A stretch of 64,000 nt of DNA from Calothrix sp. FI2-JRJ7 (lineage in GTDB: Bacteria; Cyanobacteriota; Cyanobacteriia; Cyanobacteriales; Nostocaceae). Positions 9,426 to 18,774 of this stretch are shown here, piece by piece; the first letter of the stretch is position 1; every line of letters begins with the position of its first letter. Both the position numbers and the translations under genes were made by a program. The notes beneath the pieces are model-generated. The model made no database searches. It saw nothing but the letters and a program-made list of their open reading frames with translations, and was not told where the DNA came from. Where the stretch lies: NCBI GenBank assembly GCA_019359675.1, contig JAHHGX010000082.1:1-64000 (forward strand). Direction: 5' to 3'.

Positions 9426-10268
9426 ATGTATTTAGGAATTACAGCAGTAGATAATTTAATAAGTTTACTCCAGTTACCATTTATGCAACGCGCAATAGTA
9501 GGCGCCCTTTTAATGGGAATAGTTGGAGGGTTATTAGGTTGTTTTGTAACTTTACGTTCTTTATCGTTTTTTAGTCATGCAGTAGGACATGCGGCATTAG
9601 TAGGTGTAGCATTAGGTGTCCTTTTACAAATTAATCCAACTTGGATGTTACTACCTTTTACTTTGGTATTTGGGGTAGTTGTTCTTTATTTTATAGATAA
9701 AACAGATATTGCTAGCGATAGCATTCTTAGTATAGTGCTGAGTGGCGCCTTAGCAATTGGATTAATTCTAACCAGCTTCATACAGGGATATCGCGGCAAC
9801 TTAATGAGCGTATTATTCGGGGATATCCTCGCAATAGACAACACTGACTTGATACTAACGGTGATTTTACTACTGGCAGGCGCCGTTTTTTTATTATCAA
9901 CCCTGAGTCAGCAAATATTATTAACCCTAAACCCAGCGGTTGCCCAAGTTCAAGGAATACCCGTACAACTATATCGTTATACATTCGTAGTATTATTATC
10001 ACTTGCAGTAGCTATAGCGATAAAAGCCGTTGGTGTTTTATTAGTAAATGCCTTTTTAGTCATTCCCGCTTCTACTGCAAAAGTAATGACCCATCACTTT
10101 AGCCGTTTCTTAATTATGTCTGTAATTATCGGTTCAACAACCAGTATAGTTGGTATTCTTGCCTCAGCATTATTCAAAATAGCCTCTGGACCAAGTATTG
10201 TTCTCGTCCAGTTTGTCGTATTTATCCTTGTATTTGGCGCCTTCAAGCTAAAAATCAAGCCCACCTAA
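9426..10268 (+). CDS. ABC-3 family metal (Zn/Mn) transporter permease, ZnuB-like
   Basis: 280 residues from ATG 9426 (a TTG two codons earlier is possible). Seven to eight hydrophobic helices and the ABC-3 permease signature are present: RAIVGALLMGIVGGLLGCFV, RSLSFFSHAVGHAALVGVAL, and LVNAFLVIPASTAKVMTH near the C-terminus. It would form the inner-membrane channel of a zinc or manganese importer. The usual ATPase (ZnuC) and binding protein (ZnuA) genes are not adjacent, so it must pair with subunits encoded elsewhere or is a leftover. No Zur-type operator was recognised upstream, only the inverted repeat. Metal specificity cannot be read from the permease alone. Confidence 0.85.
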   Translation: MYLGITAVDNLISLLQLPFMQRAIVGALLMGIVGGLLGCFVTLRSLSFFSHAVGHAALVGVALGVLLQINPTWMLLPFTLVFGVVVLYFIDKTDIASDSILSIVLSGALAIGLILTSFIQGYRGNLMSVLFGDILAIDNTDLILTVILLLAGAVFLLSTLSQQILLTLNPAVAQVQGIPVQLYRYTFVVLLSLAVAIAIKAVGVLLVNAFLVIPASTAKVMTHHFSRFLIMSVIIGSTTSIVGILASALFKIASGPSIVLVQFVVFILVFGAFKLKIKPT

Positions 10269-10368
10269 ATACTTTTTCAAATATTTCTCAAAATATTTTC
10301 AAAACCTATTGCATTATCTAAATATCTTTGCTACATTTATTAATCGTTGCCCCAATAAAAAGCAACAA

Positions 10369-10441
<73 letters not shown>

Positions 10442-10501
10442 TCCCTTTAAAATCTAAGTTATTCCTTATGGAGCAAGGGTTTTAGAGGTTGAGTCGAAGA
10501 A

Positions 10502-10602
10502 GGTGTAATCCAATTGTTGGGTACGTTTAGGTCGATTTGAATTAAAAATTGGTGTAAAGATGGTGTAATCCTTGTGTACAATGGATAGTGGATTACACCA
10601 TC
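10502..10602. promoter_or_regulatory. Triplicated GGTGTAATCC sites between tRNA-Phe and integrase
   Basis: GGTGTAATCC occurs at 10502-10511 and 10562-10571, and inverted at 10590-10599. The last two extend to a 13-bp inverted repeat (GATGGTGTAATCC / GGATTACACCATC) ending 8 nt before the integrase ATG. They fit integrase arm-type sites or an autoregulatory operator. Confidence 0.55.
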
Positions 10603-10609
10603 TTAACTC

Positions 10610-11812
10610 ATGACTATTAAAACTGCAACTGGTAGAACCCCCAAGGGTTCTGTATCGGTCATTTTATCAAATGGTCGTATTCAGCTACGCTTCCATTTTG
10701 CTGGCAGCCGTCATTATATATCTACAGGCTACCCAGATACGCCCCATCATCGGAAATTAGCCGAACTTAAGGCTTCAGAGATTGAAAAAGATATTTTGTT
10801 TGAGCGGTTTGACCCCAACGATTTGAGCAAGTATACGCCGGAAGCCGCCCCCCGTAAGCTTACACCAGTTACACCACCAAAAAAGGTTCAACCAAATTTA
10901 TCCGAATTGTGGGAGAAGTATACAGAATTCAAGCGCCCTAATTTATCTCCAAGTACTTTGGCGAAAGATTATAAGCGAGTTGAGCGTTGTATAGATTTAC
11001 ACTTACCAAGTAAATCGATTGATGATGCAATTGCAATTCGGGATTGGTTAGTTGCCAATAAACCAGCCAATTCAGCAAAGCGAATGCTCACAGAACTTTC
11101 TGCTTGCTGTAAGTGGTCGGTGAAATCAAAACTGATTACAGAGAATCCATTTGTGGAAATGGCTGGTGACGTTAGAGTTCCTAAAGGGCAATGTGAGGAC
11201 ACCGACATTGACCCCTTTACTCTCGAAGAACGAGACAAAATCATCGAAACTTTTAAAAATGAACGTCACTACAAGTACTATGCTCCTTTCATTGAATTTC
11301 TGTTCATGACTGGATGTAGACCATCTGAAGGAATTGCTTTGCAGTGGAAACACATCTTAAATGATTTCAAGACAATACGGTTTGAGCAAGCAGTGGTGAT
11401 ATCTGAAGATGGTTTGGTTTGTAAGCAAGGATTGAAGACTCAGAGGAGGCGCCAGTTTCCAGTCAATCCTAAGTTGGCAGCGCTGTTGCAGTCTATAAAA
11501 CCAGAAGGCGCCACGGATGACATGAAAGTATTTCCGGCGCCGAAAGGAGGATGGATTGATGTCCATAATCTGACGACCAGAGCTTGGCGCCGAGTTTTGG
11601 AAAAATTAAATACCAACATGCAGTACCGCAAGCTTTATCAGACCAGACACACCTTCATTACCGCAGCATTGGAAACACCTATTACCATGCCAGATGGAAG
11701 AACAAAGATGCTTGATGCTAAGGATGTTGCCAAATTAGTTGGTACAAGCGCAAAGATGATTTATCAACATTACGCAGGAGCAATCAAAAAGTTGTTTGTA
11801 CCAGAGTTTTAG
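10610..11812 (+). CDS. int: Tyrosine recombinase / integrase
   Basis: 400 residues. The N-terminal arm-binding region (about 1-60) has SVSVILSNGRIQLRFHFAGS, like the DUF3596/arm domain. A core-binding SAM-like region (about 95-180) follows, then the catalytic domain: first Arg in FLFMTGCRPSEGIALQW, box II with Arg-His in LYQTRHTFITAAL (Tyr in place of the usual first His), and nucleophile Tyr in MIYQHYAG. The catalytic set is therefore intact apart from the His-to-Tyr variant common in this group. Its position beside tRNA-Phe argues that it inserted the following DNA at the tRNA 3' end. No excisionase gene was recognised nearby. Confidence 0.9.
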   Translation: MTIKTATGRTPKGSVSVILSNGRIQLRFHFAGSRHYISTGYPDTPHHRKLAELKASEIEKDILFERFDPNDLSKYTPEAAPRKLTPVTPPKKVQPNLSELWEKYTEFKRPNLSPSTLAKDYKRVERCIDLHLPSKSIDDAIAIRDWLVANKPANSAKRMLTELSACCKWSVKSKLITENPFVEMAGDVRVPKGQCEDTDIDPFTLEERDKIIETFKNERHYKYYAPFIEFLFMTGCRPSEGIALQWKHILNDFKTIRFEQAVVISEDGLVCKQGLKTQRRRQFPVNPKLAALLQSIKPEGATDDMKVFPAPKGGWIDVHNLTTRAWRRVLEKLNTNMQYRKLYQTRHTFITAALETPITMPDGRTKMLDAKDVAKLVGTSAKMIYQHYAGAIKKLFVPEF

Positions 11813-12332
11813 GTTGTGTACGCTTTATATAAACGGTTGTGGCAAATTTGTCATGACCGTATCAGTTCTTGGATGTATACAACGGCATCTGATTAGAGCA
11901 AGCTACTTTAGATACCATCAGTCACGCGCGCTCGCAATTTTGCAGGAGTGAATCTACCGTAAGCTACCGTCAGATAAAAGTATTATTGATTAATGAAATG
12001 CACATGCTTGCTGCTTCTATGCTGCTCAGGTCTTTTTTATCGAACGGCAACAGTTGCCGTTCGGTGATTTTAGTTAATTAAATTACTAATATAAAATATT
12101 CTTGCTGGCGCCTGTTTTACAAAGAGGTTTACACTTATTTCTATTAAAAACCGCCGCACCAGAAGTATTACAGCTATATGCTCTATAGTTAAGCGTGTAA
12201 TTACTACCATTTATAGGTGCTGTATTAATGCACTATTAACTCATTGCCAAGACATTTTAAATAACTGCGGATATGATTGGAACTAAGTGATTGTCAAAGA
12301 CGCGCGTTATATAAAAAGGGTAGTAGTTAGGG
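11813..12332. other. Intergenic region between integrase and first cargo gene
   Basis: 520 nt without a supported gene. It holds the perfect palindrome at 12041-12063 and otherwise AT-rich, featureless sequence. Promoters for the downstream helicase operon presumably lie here, but I could not place a convincing -35/-10 pair. Confidence 0.6.
12041..12063. repeat. 23-bp perfect palindrome, copy 1
   Basis: Two 11-nt arms, CGAACGGCAAC and GTTGCCGTTCG, around a central A. A copy with central T and matching flanks (ACC before, ATAA after when read in the same sense) occurs inverted at 58872-58894. It has no T-run fitting a terminator. It may be a site-specific recombination, replication or protein-binding site near both ends of the element. 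Confidence 0.85.
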
Positions 12333-15300
12333 ATGCAGCCAGTTTTTCAAGTGGGGCAACTAGTATGCTTACGAGCAGAACCGTCAAGATTAGGGCCAAT
12401 TATAGAAATTCTTCCACCTGTTAGCGGGCAACATCGCTACCGTGTTTTTCATTCTCTTACCCAGATCGGCGAATATCACGAAGAGCAATTGCTAGCGGTT
12501 GATGACACATCTAATAAATTCGCAAAAATTACAGAAATTCTTACCGCAGGTCAATGGCTAGAAGTTGACAAGTTTCGTGCCCAACTAACCGCATCCCGTC
12601 TCTCTAATCCACAAATTGATAATCTTTATGCTTTACAAGCAGCAAGAATTCAGTTTATACCTTTCCAGTTTAAGCCTCTACTGCGTTTTCTCCGTGCAGA
12701 ACAACCTCGTCTTTTAATTGCAGATGAGGTTGGTGTTGGAAAAACAATTGAGGCAGGCTTAATATTAAGAGAGCTACAAAGTCGGCAACACTTGGAAAAA
12801 GTACTTATAGTCTGTGGTCAGAAAGACCTTGTACCTAAATGGCAAAAAGAGATGCGCCGTTTTGATGAAGATTTTCGTCCTTTGACAGCAGAAAATCTTA
12901 ATTACTGCTTGCGTGAGTCACATTTAGATGGTGTATGGCCTCAACAATATTCTCGTGCTATAGTCCATCTGGAATTGCTCAGAATGGAAAAATATGTTTT
13001 TGGACAAGGTAAGCCTAAAAGTAGTAAGTACCAACCAGGTTTATTTAATCTTGAACCTCCACCCAAATTTGACTTGGTTATCGTTGATGAGGCTCACCAT
13101 CTCAGAAATCCTGAGAGTTGCTCGCATGAAGTAGCTCAATTTTTATGTGAGATTAGCGAAGCTGTTGTTTTCCTTTCTGCTACACCTTTACATCTTGGTA
13201 ATAAAAATCTCTATACCCTGTTAAATTTATTACGTCCAGACTTGTTCATTGATGAAACCGTTTTTAACGAAATGGTTGAGCCAAACCGATATATTAACCA
13301 AGCTATTCGCTGTATTCGTCATCAGGCGCCAGAAAATAATTGGCTTTTGTCAGCATCTGAGGCTTTAGAAAAAGCTGTAAACACTGATTGGGGTAAAAAA
13401 GTATTAAATAAAGATTTTAGATTTATAAATTGGTCTCAAAAGCTTAGTCAAAGTCATAATTTAACTGATGTAGAAAGGATTAGTTGTTTACGAGACTTGG
13501 AAGAAGTCCATACCTTGGCTCATGTAATGAATCGTACCCGTAGAAGGGATATTAGTAAATTTACGATTAGAGAGCCACAAACAATCCTTGTACCTTTTAC
13601 ACAAGAACAACAGGAGTTTTATGAAGCATTGCTAGAATTTCGTACTCGAATGCTCCTGCAAGATCATGATGCACAGATTGTTCGCTTTATATTAGATACG
13701 TTGGAACGTCAAGTCTCTAGCTGCTTACCAGCACTTGTACCACTATTGGATACGTTCATCAGTACTGGAAGGTTTAGTTCTCAAGTTGCAAGCGATGATG
13801 ACTTTGAGGAACAAGAATTTAGGCTATCGTCCGAATTAGTAGAGCAATCAGAAAAACTTCGTCAACTAGCAGCTAAACTACCAAAAGAAGACCCAAAATT
13901 TAATAGGTTGTTAGAAATTGTCAAAACAGCTATATATAGTAATGAAGGACCTGGTAAAGTTTTAGTCTTTTCATTTTTTCTGAAAACTATATTTTATTTA
14001 GAAGAACAATTACAACAACAAGGCATACGAATTGGTGTTATAACTTCTAAAACGCCTGATGAAGAAAGGGAAATATTACGCGAGCGTTTTAGATATTCGC
14101 GAGATAATTTAGAGGCAATTGATGTTTTGTTATCTTCGGAGGTGGGATGTGAAGGCTTGGACTATGAGTTTTGTGACCGACTTGTAAATTATGATATTCC
14201 TTGGAACCCAATGCGAATTGAGCAACGTATTGGACGAATAGACCGTTATGGGCAGAAGAGTGAAAAAGTACTTATATATAATTTTGTTACACCAGACACG
14301 GTTGAAGAGCGTATTTTTTTCAGATGTTTTGAGCGTTTAGGAATTTTTCAAGACACAATAGGCGATTTAGAAGAAGTGTTGGGAAATACAGTACAAGATT
14401 TAACTCGAATTGCGCTTGACCCAAACTTGACACCACAGCAGGCAGAACAAAAGGCGCAGCAGAAAGCTGATAATGTTCTTCGTTTAGCAGAAGAGCAACG
14501 TCGGCTTGAATCTGAGGGCGATAATTTATTGGGCTTGGATACAAGTTTTACAGAAGAAGTTGAAAATTTAATAGATCAAGGTAGATTTGTCAAGCCTGAT
14601 GATTTACGCCAGATGATTACAAAATTTTTGGTGCAACCTAGTTTTGGAGGACAAATTACTGCTGATAGTCGCCACTCTGGACTGTATCGACTACGATTAA
14701 ATAAAGATGGAAGAAATACTTTACTGGAAAAAGTACGTGAATTAAATGATTTCAACCGCACAACTCGGATTTTTACAGATTGGTTGGAAGGTAACGAAGC
14801 ATACTGGACGATAATCTTTGAGCAGCAAGTAGCGCTTGAAAATCGTGATATCCCATTTATTACACCAATTCACCCCTTAGCAAAGTTAGCAGCAAATTAT
14901 TGGGCTAGTATTGACGAACCATTAGTTACCCAAATTCTCATCCACGACAATTCTTTACCATCTGGACACTATTTATTTTCGTGTGACCTTTGGGAAACAG
15001 TAGCTGTAAGGTCTGAAACTCAGTTAGTGTCACAAGTTTGGAATTTAGAATGCTCTTGCTTGGTGCCGGAGATTGCAAGTGTGTTAGGGCGTTTGTTAAG
15101 CAGTGCTGAACAGCCATCAGAATTTATTAATATTGAACGTCAAACTATTGAGCTAGCTATTCAGCAGTTAGATGAAGCCGCACATCAGCAACGTTTAGAA
15201 GCCTTGACTGCACTACGAGAGCGTAATGATAATATATTGAATAACAAGCTGGCTTCTTTAGATAGTTATTATCAAAATCGTAGTGCTAAGGTTGCTAATG

Positions 15301-15503
15301 AGCTTCGACAGTCAACTAATGAGCGAATCATAAAGATGAAAGAAGCTGAAGCTCGGCGCCTGCAAAGAAATTATGAAACTAGACGTAGAGAATTAGAGAA
15401 CCGCCGAGAAGCCGATATTGTTAGTAAACGAATTGCTGTGGGTATCCTAAATGTAAAAGGGGATACAAAATATGAACAGCAACTACCTAGAAATAACATC
15501 TGA
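12333..15503 (+). CDS. SNF2-family helicase (defence-associated)
   Basis: 1056 residues. The N-terminal small beta-domain (FQVGQLVCLRAEPSRLGPII) is followed by the SNF2 ATPase: Walker A LIADEVGVGKTIEAG (about 125-140), DEAH box LVIVDEAHHLRN (about 248), SATP motif (VVFLSATPLHLGN), the C-terminal helicase lobe with motif VI EQRIGRIDRYGQ (about 627-638), then a long C-terminal coiled coil (about 950-1045). The motor is intact. It likely translocates on double-stranded DNA. Its last 32 nt overlap the start of the sacsin-type ATPase gene, so the two are translationally coupled and probably form a complex. GGCGCC sites are rare here compared with the later genes, which suggests a separate origin. 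It is not a recognised named Drm protein. Confidence 0.88.
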   Translation: MQPVFQVGQLVCLRAEPSRLGPIIEILPPVSGQHRYRVFHSLTQIGEYHEEQLLAVDDTSNKFAKITEILTAGQWLEVDKFRAQLTASRLSNPQIDNLYALQAARIQFIPFQFKPLLRFLRAEQPRLLIADEVGVGKTIEAGLILRELQSRQHLEKVLIVCGQKDLVPKWQKEMRRFDEDFRPLTAENLNYCLRESHLDGVWPQQYSRAIVHLELLRMEKYVFGQGKPKSSKYQPGLFNLEPPPKFDLVIVDEAHHLRNPESCSHEVAQFLCEISEAVVFLSATPLHLGNKNLYTLLNLLRPDLFIDETVFNEMVEPNRYINQAIRCIRHQAPENNWLLSASEALEKAVNTDWGKKVLNKDFRFINWSQKLSQSHNLTDVERISCLRDLEEVHTLAHVMNRTRRRDISKFTIREPQTILVPFTQEQQEFYEALLEFRTRMLLQDHDAQIVRFILDTLERQVSSCLPALVPLLDTFISTGRFSSQVASDDDFEEQEFRLSSELVEQSEKLRQLAAKLPKEDPKFNRLLEIVKTAIYSNEGPGKVLVFSFFLKTIFYLEEQLQQQGIRIGVITSKTPDEEREILRERFRYSRDNLEAIDVLLSSEVGCEGLDYEFCDRLVNYDIPWNPMRIEQRIGRIDRYGQKSEKVLIYNFVTPDTVEERIFFRCFERLGIFQDTIGDLEEVLGNTVQDLTRIALDPNLTPQQAEQKAQQKADNVLRLAEEQRRLESEGDNLLGLDTSFTEEVENLIDQGRFVKPDDLRQMITKFLVQPSFGGQITADSRHSGLYRLRLNKDGRNTLLEKVRELNDFNRTTRIFTDWLEGNEAYWTIIFEQQVALENRDIPFITPIHPLAKLAANYWASIDEPLVTQILIHDNSLPSGHYLFSCDLWETVAVRSETQLVSQVWNLECSCLVPEIASVLGRLLSSAEQPSEFINIERQTIELAIQQLDEAAHQQRLEALTALRERNDNILNNKLASLDSYYQNRSAKVANELRQSTNERIIKMKEAEARRLQRNYETRRRELENRREADIVSKRIAVGILNVKGDTKYEQQLPRNNI

Positions 15504-18500
15504 TAACATCCGGCGCCGTGGCGAAGACTTTGATGACATTGGTTCTTTTGTCGCGGAGCAACTGTACAGTGACCGGACTCACTTTATATACGAATTACTG
15601 CAAAACGCTGAAGATGCTCTTGCCCGACGGCTTAAAAGTGAGCCAGATAGCAATTTCCCTAAAAGTGTAACCTTCAAGCTGTATCCTGACCGCTTAGAAG
15701 TAAGTCATTTTGGAGAAAAATTTTCAGAGAAGGATGTACGCGCGATTTCAGATATACTTCGAGGAACTAAAAAAGATAATAATAAGCAAATAGGTAAATT
15801 TGGTATTGGGTTTAAATCAGTTTATGCCTTTACCTCAACTCCAAAAATACATTCGGGGGATGAACACTTTCAGATTGAGCGTTTTATCCGATTATCTGGG
15901 ATAGAAGCAAGAGAATTACTAGAGGGACAAACACTGTTTATTTTCCCGTTTAACCATCACTCAGAATCTCAGCTTAATACATTTAACCGCATCAATAATT
16001 TCCTTAGCTCATTAAAACCACGTATTCTCATATTTTTACGCAATATTGAAGAAATCTCTTGGAGTGTGGAAAATAATAACGGTCAGACTGTAAGTGGATA
16101 TTATAGACGGGAATCTGAGCAAATAGATGTTGTTTCTATAAAAGGTAAAAATCCAGAGAAATGGCTGATATTTAGTAAGTCAATGCCAAATACTAATGTA
16201 GAAGACAACGTAAAAGTAGAAGTCGCTTTTCTGCTTGGGCATGACCAATCTACTGGTGCAGAACAAATTATACCTGTAAATAATGGCTCACCTTTATTTG
16301 TGTACTTTCCCACAGAAATTGAAACAGAATTAAAATTTTTGATTCAAGGACAATATCGAACTACACCTGCACGCGATAATATTCTTAGAGATGATGATTT
16401 CAATAAAAATTTGATTGCGCTTACAGCAACACTAATCGCAGAAGTATTGCCAAAAATTCGTGAACGAGGTTTATTAACAGTTAGTTTTCTTAACATACTA
16501 CCAATACGTAAATCTGATTTTGAGAAAAATTCTTTATTTCTCCCAATTTTTGATGAGGTAAAATCTACCTTTCAACAAAAAAAGTTACTGCCTACTATTG
16601 AAAAAGGTGAGTATGTTTCATCACAACATGCAAAATTAGCCCGCAGTAAAGATTTACGTCAGTTACTAGCACAAAAACAGTTAATGCAATTATTCCAAGG
16701 TAATTATAGATGGTTATCAGATGAGATTACTTTGGGTAAAACGCCTGATATATATACATATATTAAAGATGAACTAAAAATACAAGTTGTTGAACCAGAA
16801 GAGTTTGGACGACAATTAAATAAATCTTTTGTTGAGCAACAGACAGATGAATGGCTAGCTGAGTTTTATGCTTTTTTAAATAGTCAAGCAGCACTATGGA
16901 GAAGTGATGGAGTATTAAGAAAAAAAGCATTTATTCGGTTAGAAGATAAAACTCACGTGGCACCATTTAATAGAGATTTACCAAATGCTTATATTGTTTT
17001 GTCACAAAATGAGAAGACAGAATTTCCTATTGTTGCAAGAGCTATTATTTCAAATAAGGCACATGGAAAAGATGCTCTTAGGTTTTTACTATATCTTGGA
17101 TTATCTCAACCAGATGTATTCGACGAAGTGATGAGTAAAACAATTCCAAAGTATGAGCAAGGAATTATTAAAATTACTGATACCATTGCACATGAAGAAA
17201 ATATTAGTAAAATTATACAAGCTTTAAAACACGTATCTGTTTCAAATACTAATAAAGATAAAAAAGAAAAATTAATTAGTAGGCTAAAACAAACGCCTTT
17301 TCTTCGGGCTGTTAATTTTGTTACAAACAGAAAGATTTATAAAAAGCCTGGTGATAAAATCAAAGAAATAATATATTTTCCTTCTCCTGAGTTAGAAGTT
17401 TATTTTAAAGATAACCCAGACATATGGTTTTTAGATGAAACATCAGCAGAAAAAGAGCAGTTTAGTATTTTAGGAGTACTTAATAAAGTAAAAGTTGTTT
17501 GTAGAGTACCTGAAGCTGATGGAAACATAATTATCAAAAGTTCTCGTAGTAATCATCAGCGAGGATTAAGAGGGTTTGATCCTAACTGTGAAATTGACGG
17601 ATTAGAGTTTGCTCTGTCAAATCCAACAGTTGTGAAATCTACGTATATTTGGAATAATTTATTAAAAGATAATATACAGCATATATCAGGAGAAATTCAA
17701 TCATCTACTACTAAAACATTTACTAATCCAGAACCTCCAATAAGAATGGTTTCCAAATTAGGAAATCTTGTTTGCAACAAGGCATGGCTTCCTGATAAGA
17801 AGGGTAAGTTTCATGTACCAAGTAACTTATCTCTTGACGATTTAAGCGGAGATATCATAAAAAGCCCAGTGTTAGCCAAAAGTTTGGAAGTGAAACCAGC
17901 AAAATCACTCCAAGAATTAGAAGCACAATTATTTAAGCGATTTAAGAAAAAAATTAAGTTTGAATTACTAGATTATGTGATGAATAATCCAGAAACAATT
18001 GAAAGATTAATCCACGAAGAGCAAATTAAAAGCTCTCAACAAGCAAAGACACATCATAATACTAAGAATGAGAATCAAGAAGAAGCTGATTTAGATTATC
18101 TTGCAGCTTTAAGAGAAGCATTTAACCAACCAGGACAAACAGAGTTACTGGATAGTCATCTTCCATTAGCTCCTATTCCTGACCCTAAAGATAGAGAAAG
18201 CAAAGTAAAAAGTGAAATTAGAGATGGTAAAAAGCAGGAACCTTTTCGAGTAGAGCGTTTTAAAAAGGTGCCCGTAAATCAATGGGAATCAAAAAATACT
18301 GAGTTTGTTAGAGGTTTTCTCAAAAATACATATGGAGGAAATTGTCAAATTTGTGATGCTACTTTTCCAAAAAGGGATGGCACCGCCTATTTTGAAGGAC
18401 TTTATATAGTATCTTTTTCCAAAGCAAGATGGATTGACAGACCAGGAAACGTCTTATGTTTGTGTGCTAACTGTTGTGCTAAATTCCAGCATGGCTCCGT

Positions 18501-18681
18501 TGAAGTTAATGAAGACATACTTGAACAAATTAGTAGGTTTAAACCTCATAGTGCTGGTGGCTCAACAGAATATAGAGTAAGTATTCAACTTTGTGGAGAA
18601 CCAGCAGAAATTAGATTTAATGAGAGGCATATGATAGAGATGCAGCAATTAATCGAAGTCGCTGCCGAAGATGATTCATAA
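15472..18681 (+). CDS. Sacsin/HSP90-type ATPase with C-terminal Cys4/HNH-like motif
   Basis: 1069 residues. The N-terminal GHKL ATPase resembles the sacsin repeat region: N-box FIYELLQNAEDALARR (about 40-55), then GKFGIGFKSVYAFTSTP (about 108-124) as the G2 box. A long middle region has no recognised motif. Near the C-terminus, CQICDATFPKRDG and NVLCLCANCCAKFQHGS (about 960-1015) give two CxxC pairs in HNH-like spacing. The usual catalytic histidine pair is replaced by GLYIVSFSK, so it may be a zinc finger rather than an active nuclease. The start overlaps the upstream SNF2 gene by 32 nt. A defence role in partnership with that helicase is inferred. Only one GGCGCC lies in 3.2 kb, at its 5' end. 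Confidence 0.82.
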   Translation: MNSNYLEITSDNIRRRGEDFDDIGSFVAEQLYSDRTHFIYELLQNAEDALARRLKSEPDSNFPKSVTFKLYPDRLEVSHFGEKFSEKDVRAISDILRGTKKDNNKQIGKFGIGFKSVYAFTSTPKIHSGDEHFQIERFIRLSGIEARELLEGQTLFIFPFNHHSESQLNTFNRINNFLSSLKPRILIFLRNIEEISWSVENNNGQTVSGYYRRESEQIDVVSIKGKNPEKWLIFSKSMPNTNVEDNVKVEVAFLLGHDQSTGAEQIIPVNNGSPLFVYFPTEIETELKFLIQGQYRTTPARDNILRDDDFNKNLIALTATLIAEVLPKIRERGLLTVSFLNILPIRKSDFEKNSLFLPIFDEVKSTFQQKKLLPTIEKGEYVSSQHAKLARSKDLRQLLAQKQLMQLFQGNYRWLSDEITLGKTPDIYTYIKDELKIQVVEPEEFGRQLNKSFVEQQTDEWLAEFYAFLNSQAALWRSDGVLRKKAFIRLEDKTHVAPFNRDLPNAYIVLSQNEKTEFPIVARAIISNKAHGKDALRFLLYLGLSQPDVFDEVMSKTIPKYEQGIIKITDTIAHEENISKIIQALKHVSVSNTNKDKKEKLISRLKQTPFLRAVNFVTNRKIYKKPGDKIKEIIYFPSPELEVYFKDNPDIWFLDETSAEKEQFSILGVLNKVKVVCRVPEADGNIIIKSSRSNHQRGLRGFDPNCEIDGLEFALSNPTVVKSTYIWNNLLKDNIQHISGEIQSSTTKTFTNPEPPIRMVSKLGNLVCNKAWLPDKKGKFHVPSNLSLDDLSGDIIKSPVLAKSLEVKPAKSLQELEAQLFKRFKKKIKFELLDYVMNNPETIERLIHEEQIKSSQQAKTHHNTKNENQEEADLDYLAALREAFNQPGQTELLDSHLPLAPIPDPKDRESKVKSEIRDGKKQEPFRVERFKKVPVNQWESKNTEFVRGFLKNTYGGNCQICDATFPKRDGTAYFEGLYIVSFSKARWIDRPGNVLCLCANCCAKFQHGSVEVNEDILEQISRFKPHSAGGSTEYRVSIQLCGEPAEIRFNERHMIEMQQLIEVAAEDDS

Positions 18682-18774
18682 TATGCTTTTATATATTTGT
18701 GATGGCGCCGCCTTTGGGTAAACACGATTAGCACTTGGTAGTATATCATACTTCTTGGTGGTAAGAACAAATAA

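Noticed and set aside
12041-12063. Palindrome as rho-independent terminator
   Set aside because: No T-run follows it on either strand in the right sense (the T-rich stretch is upstream), and no gene ends nearby in that direction.
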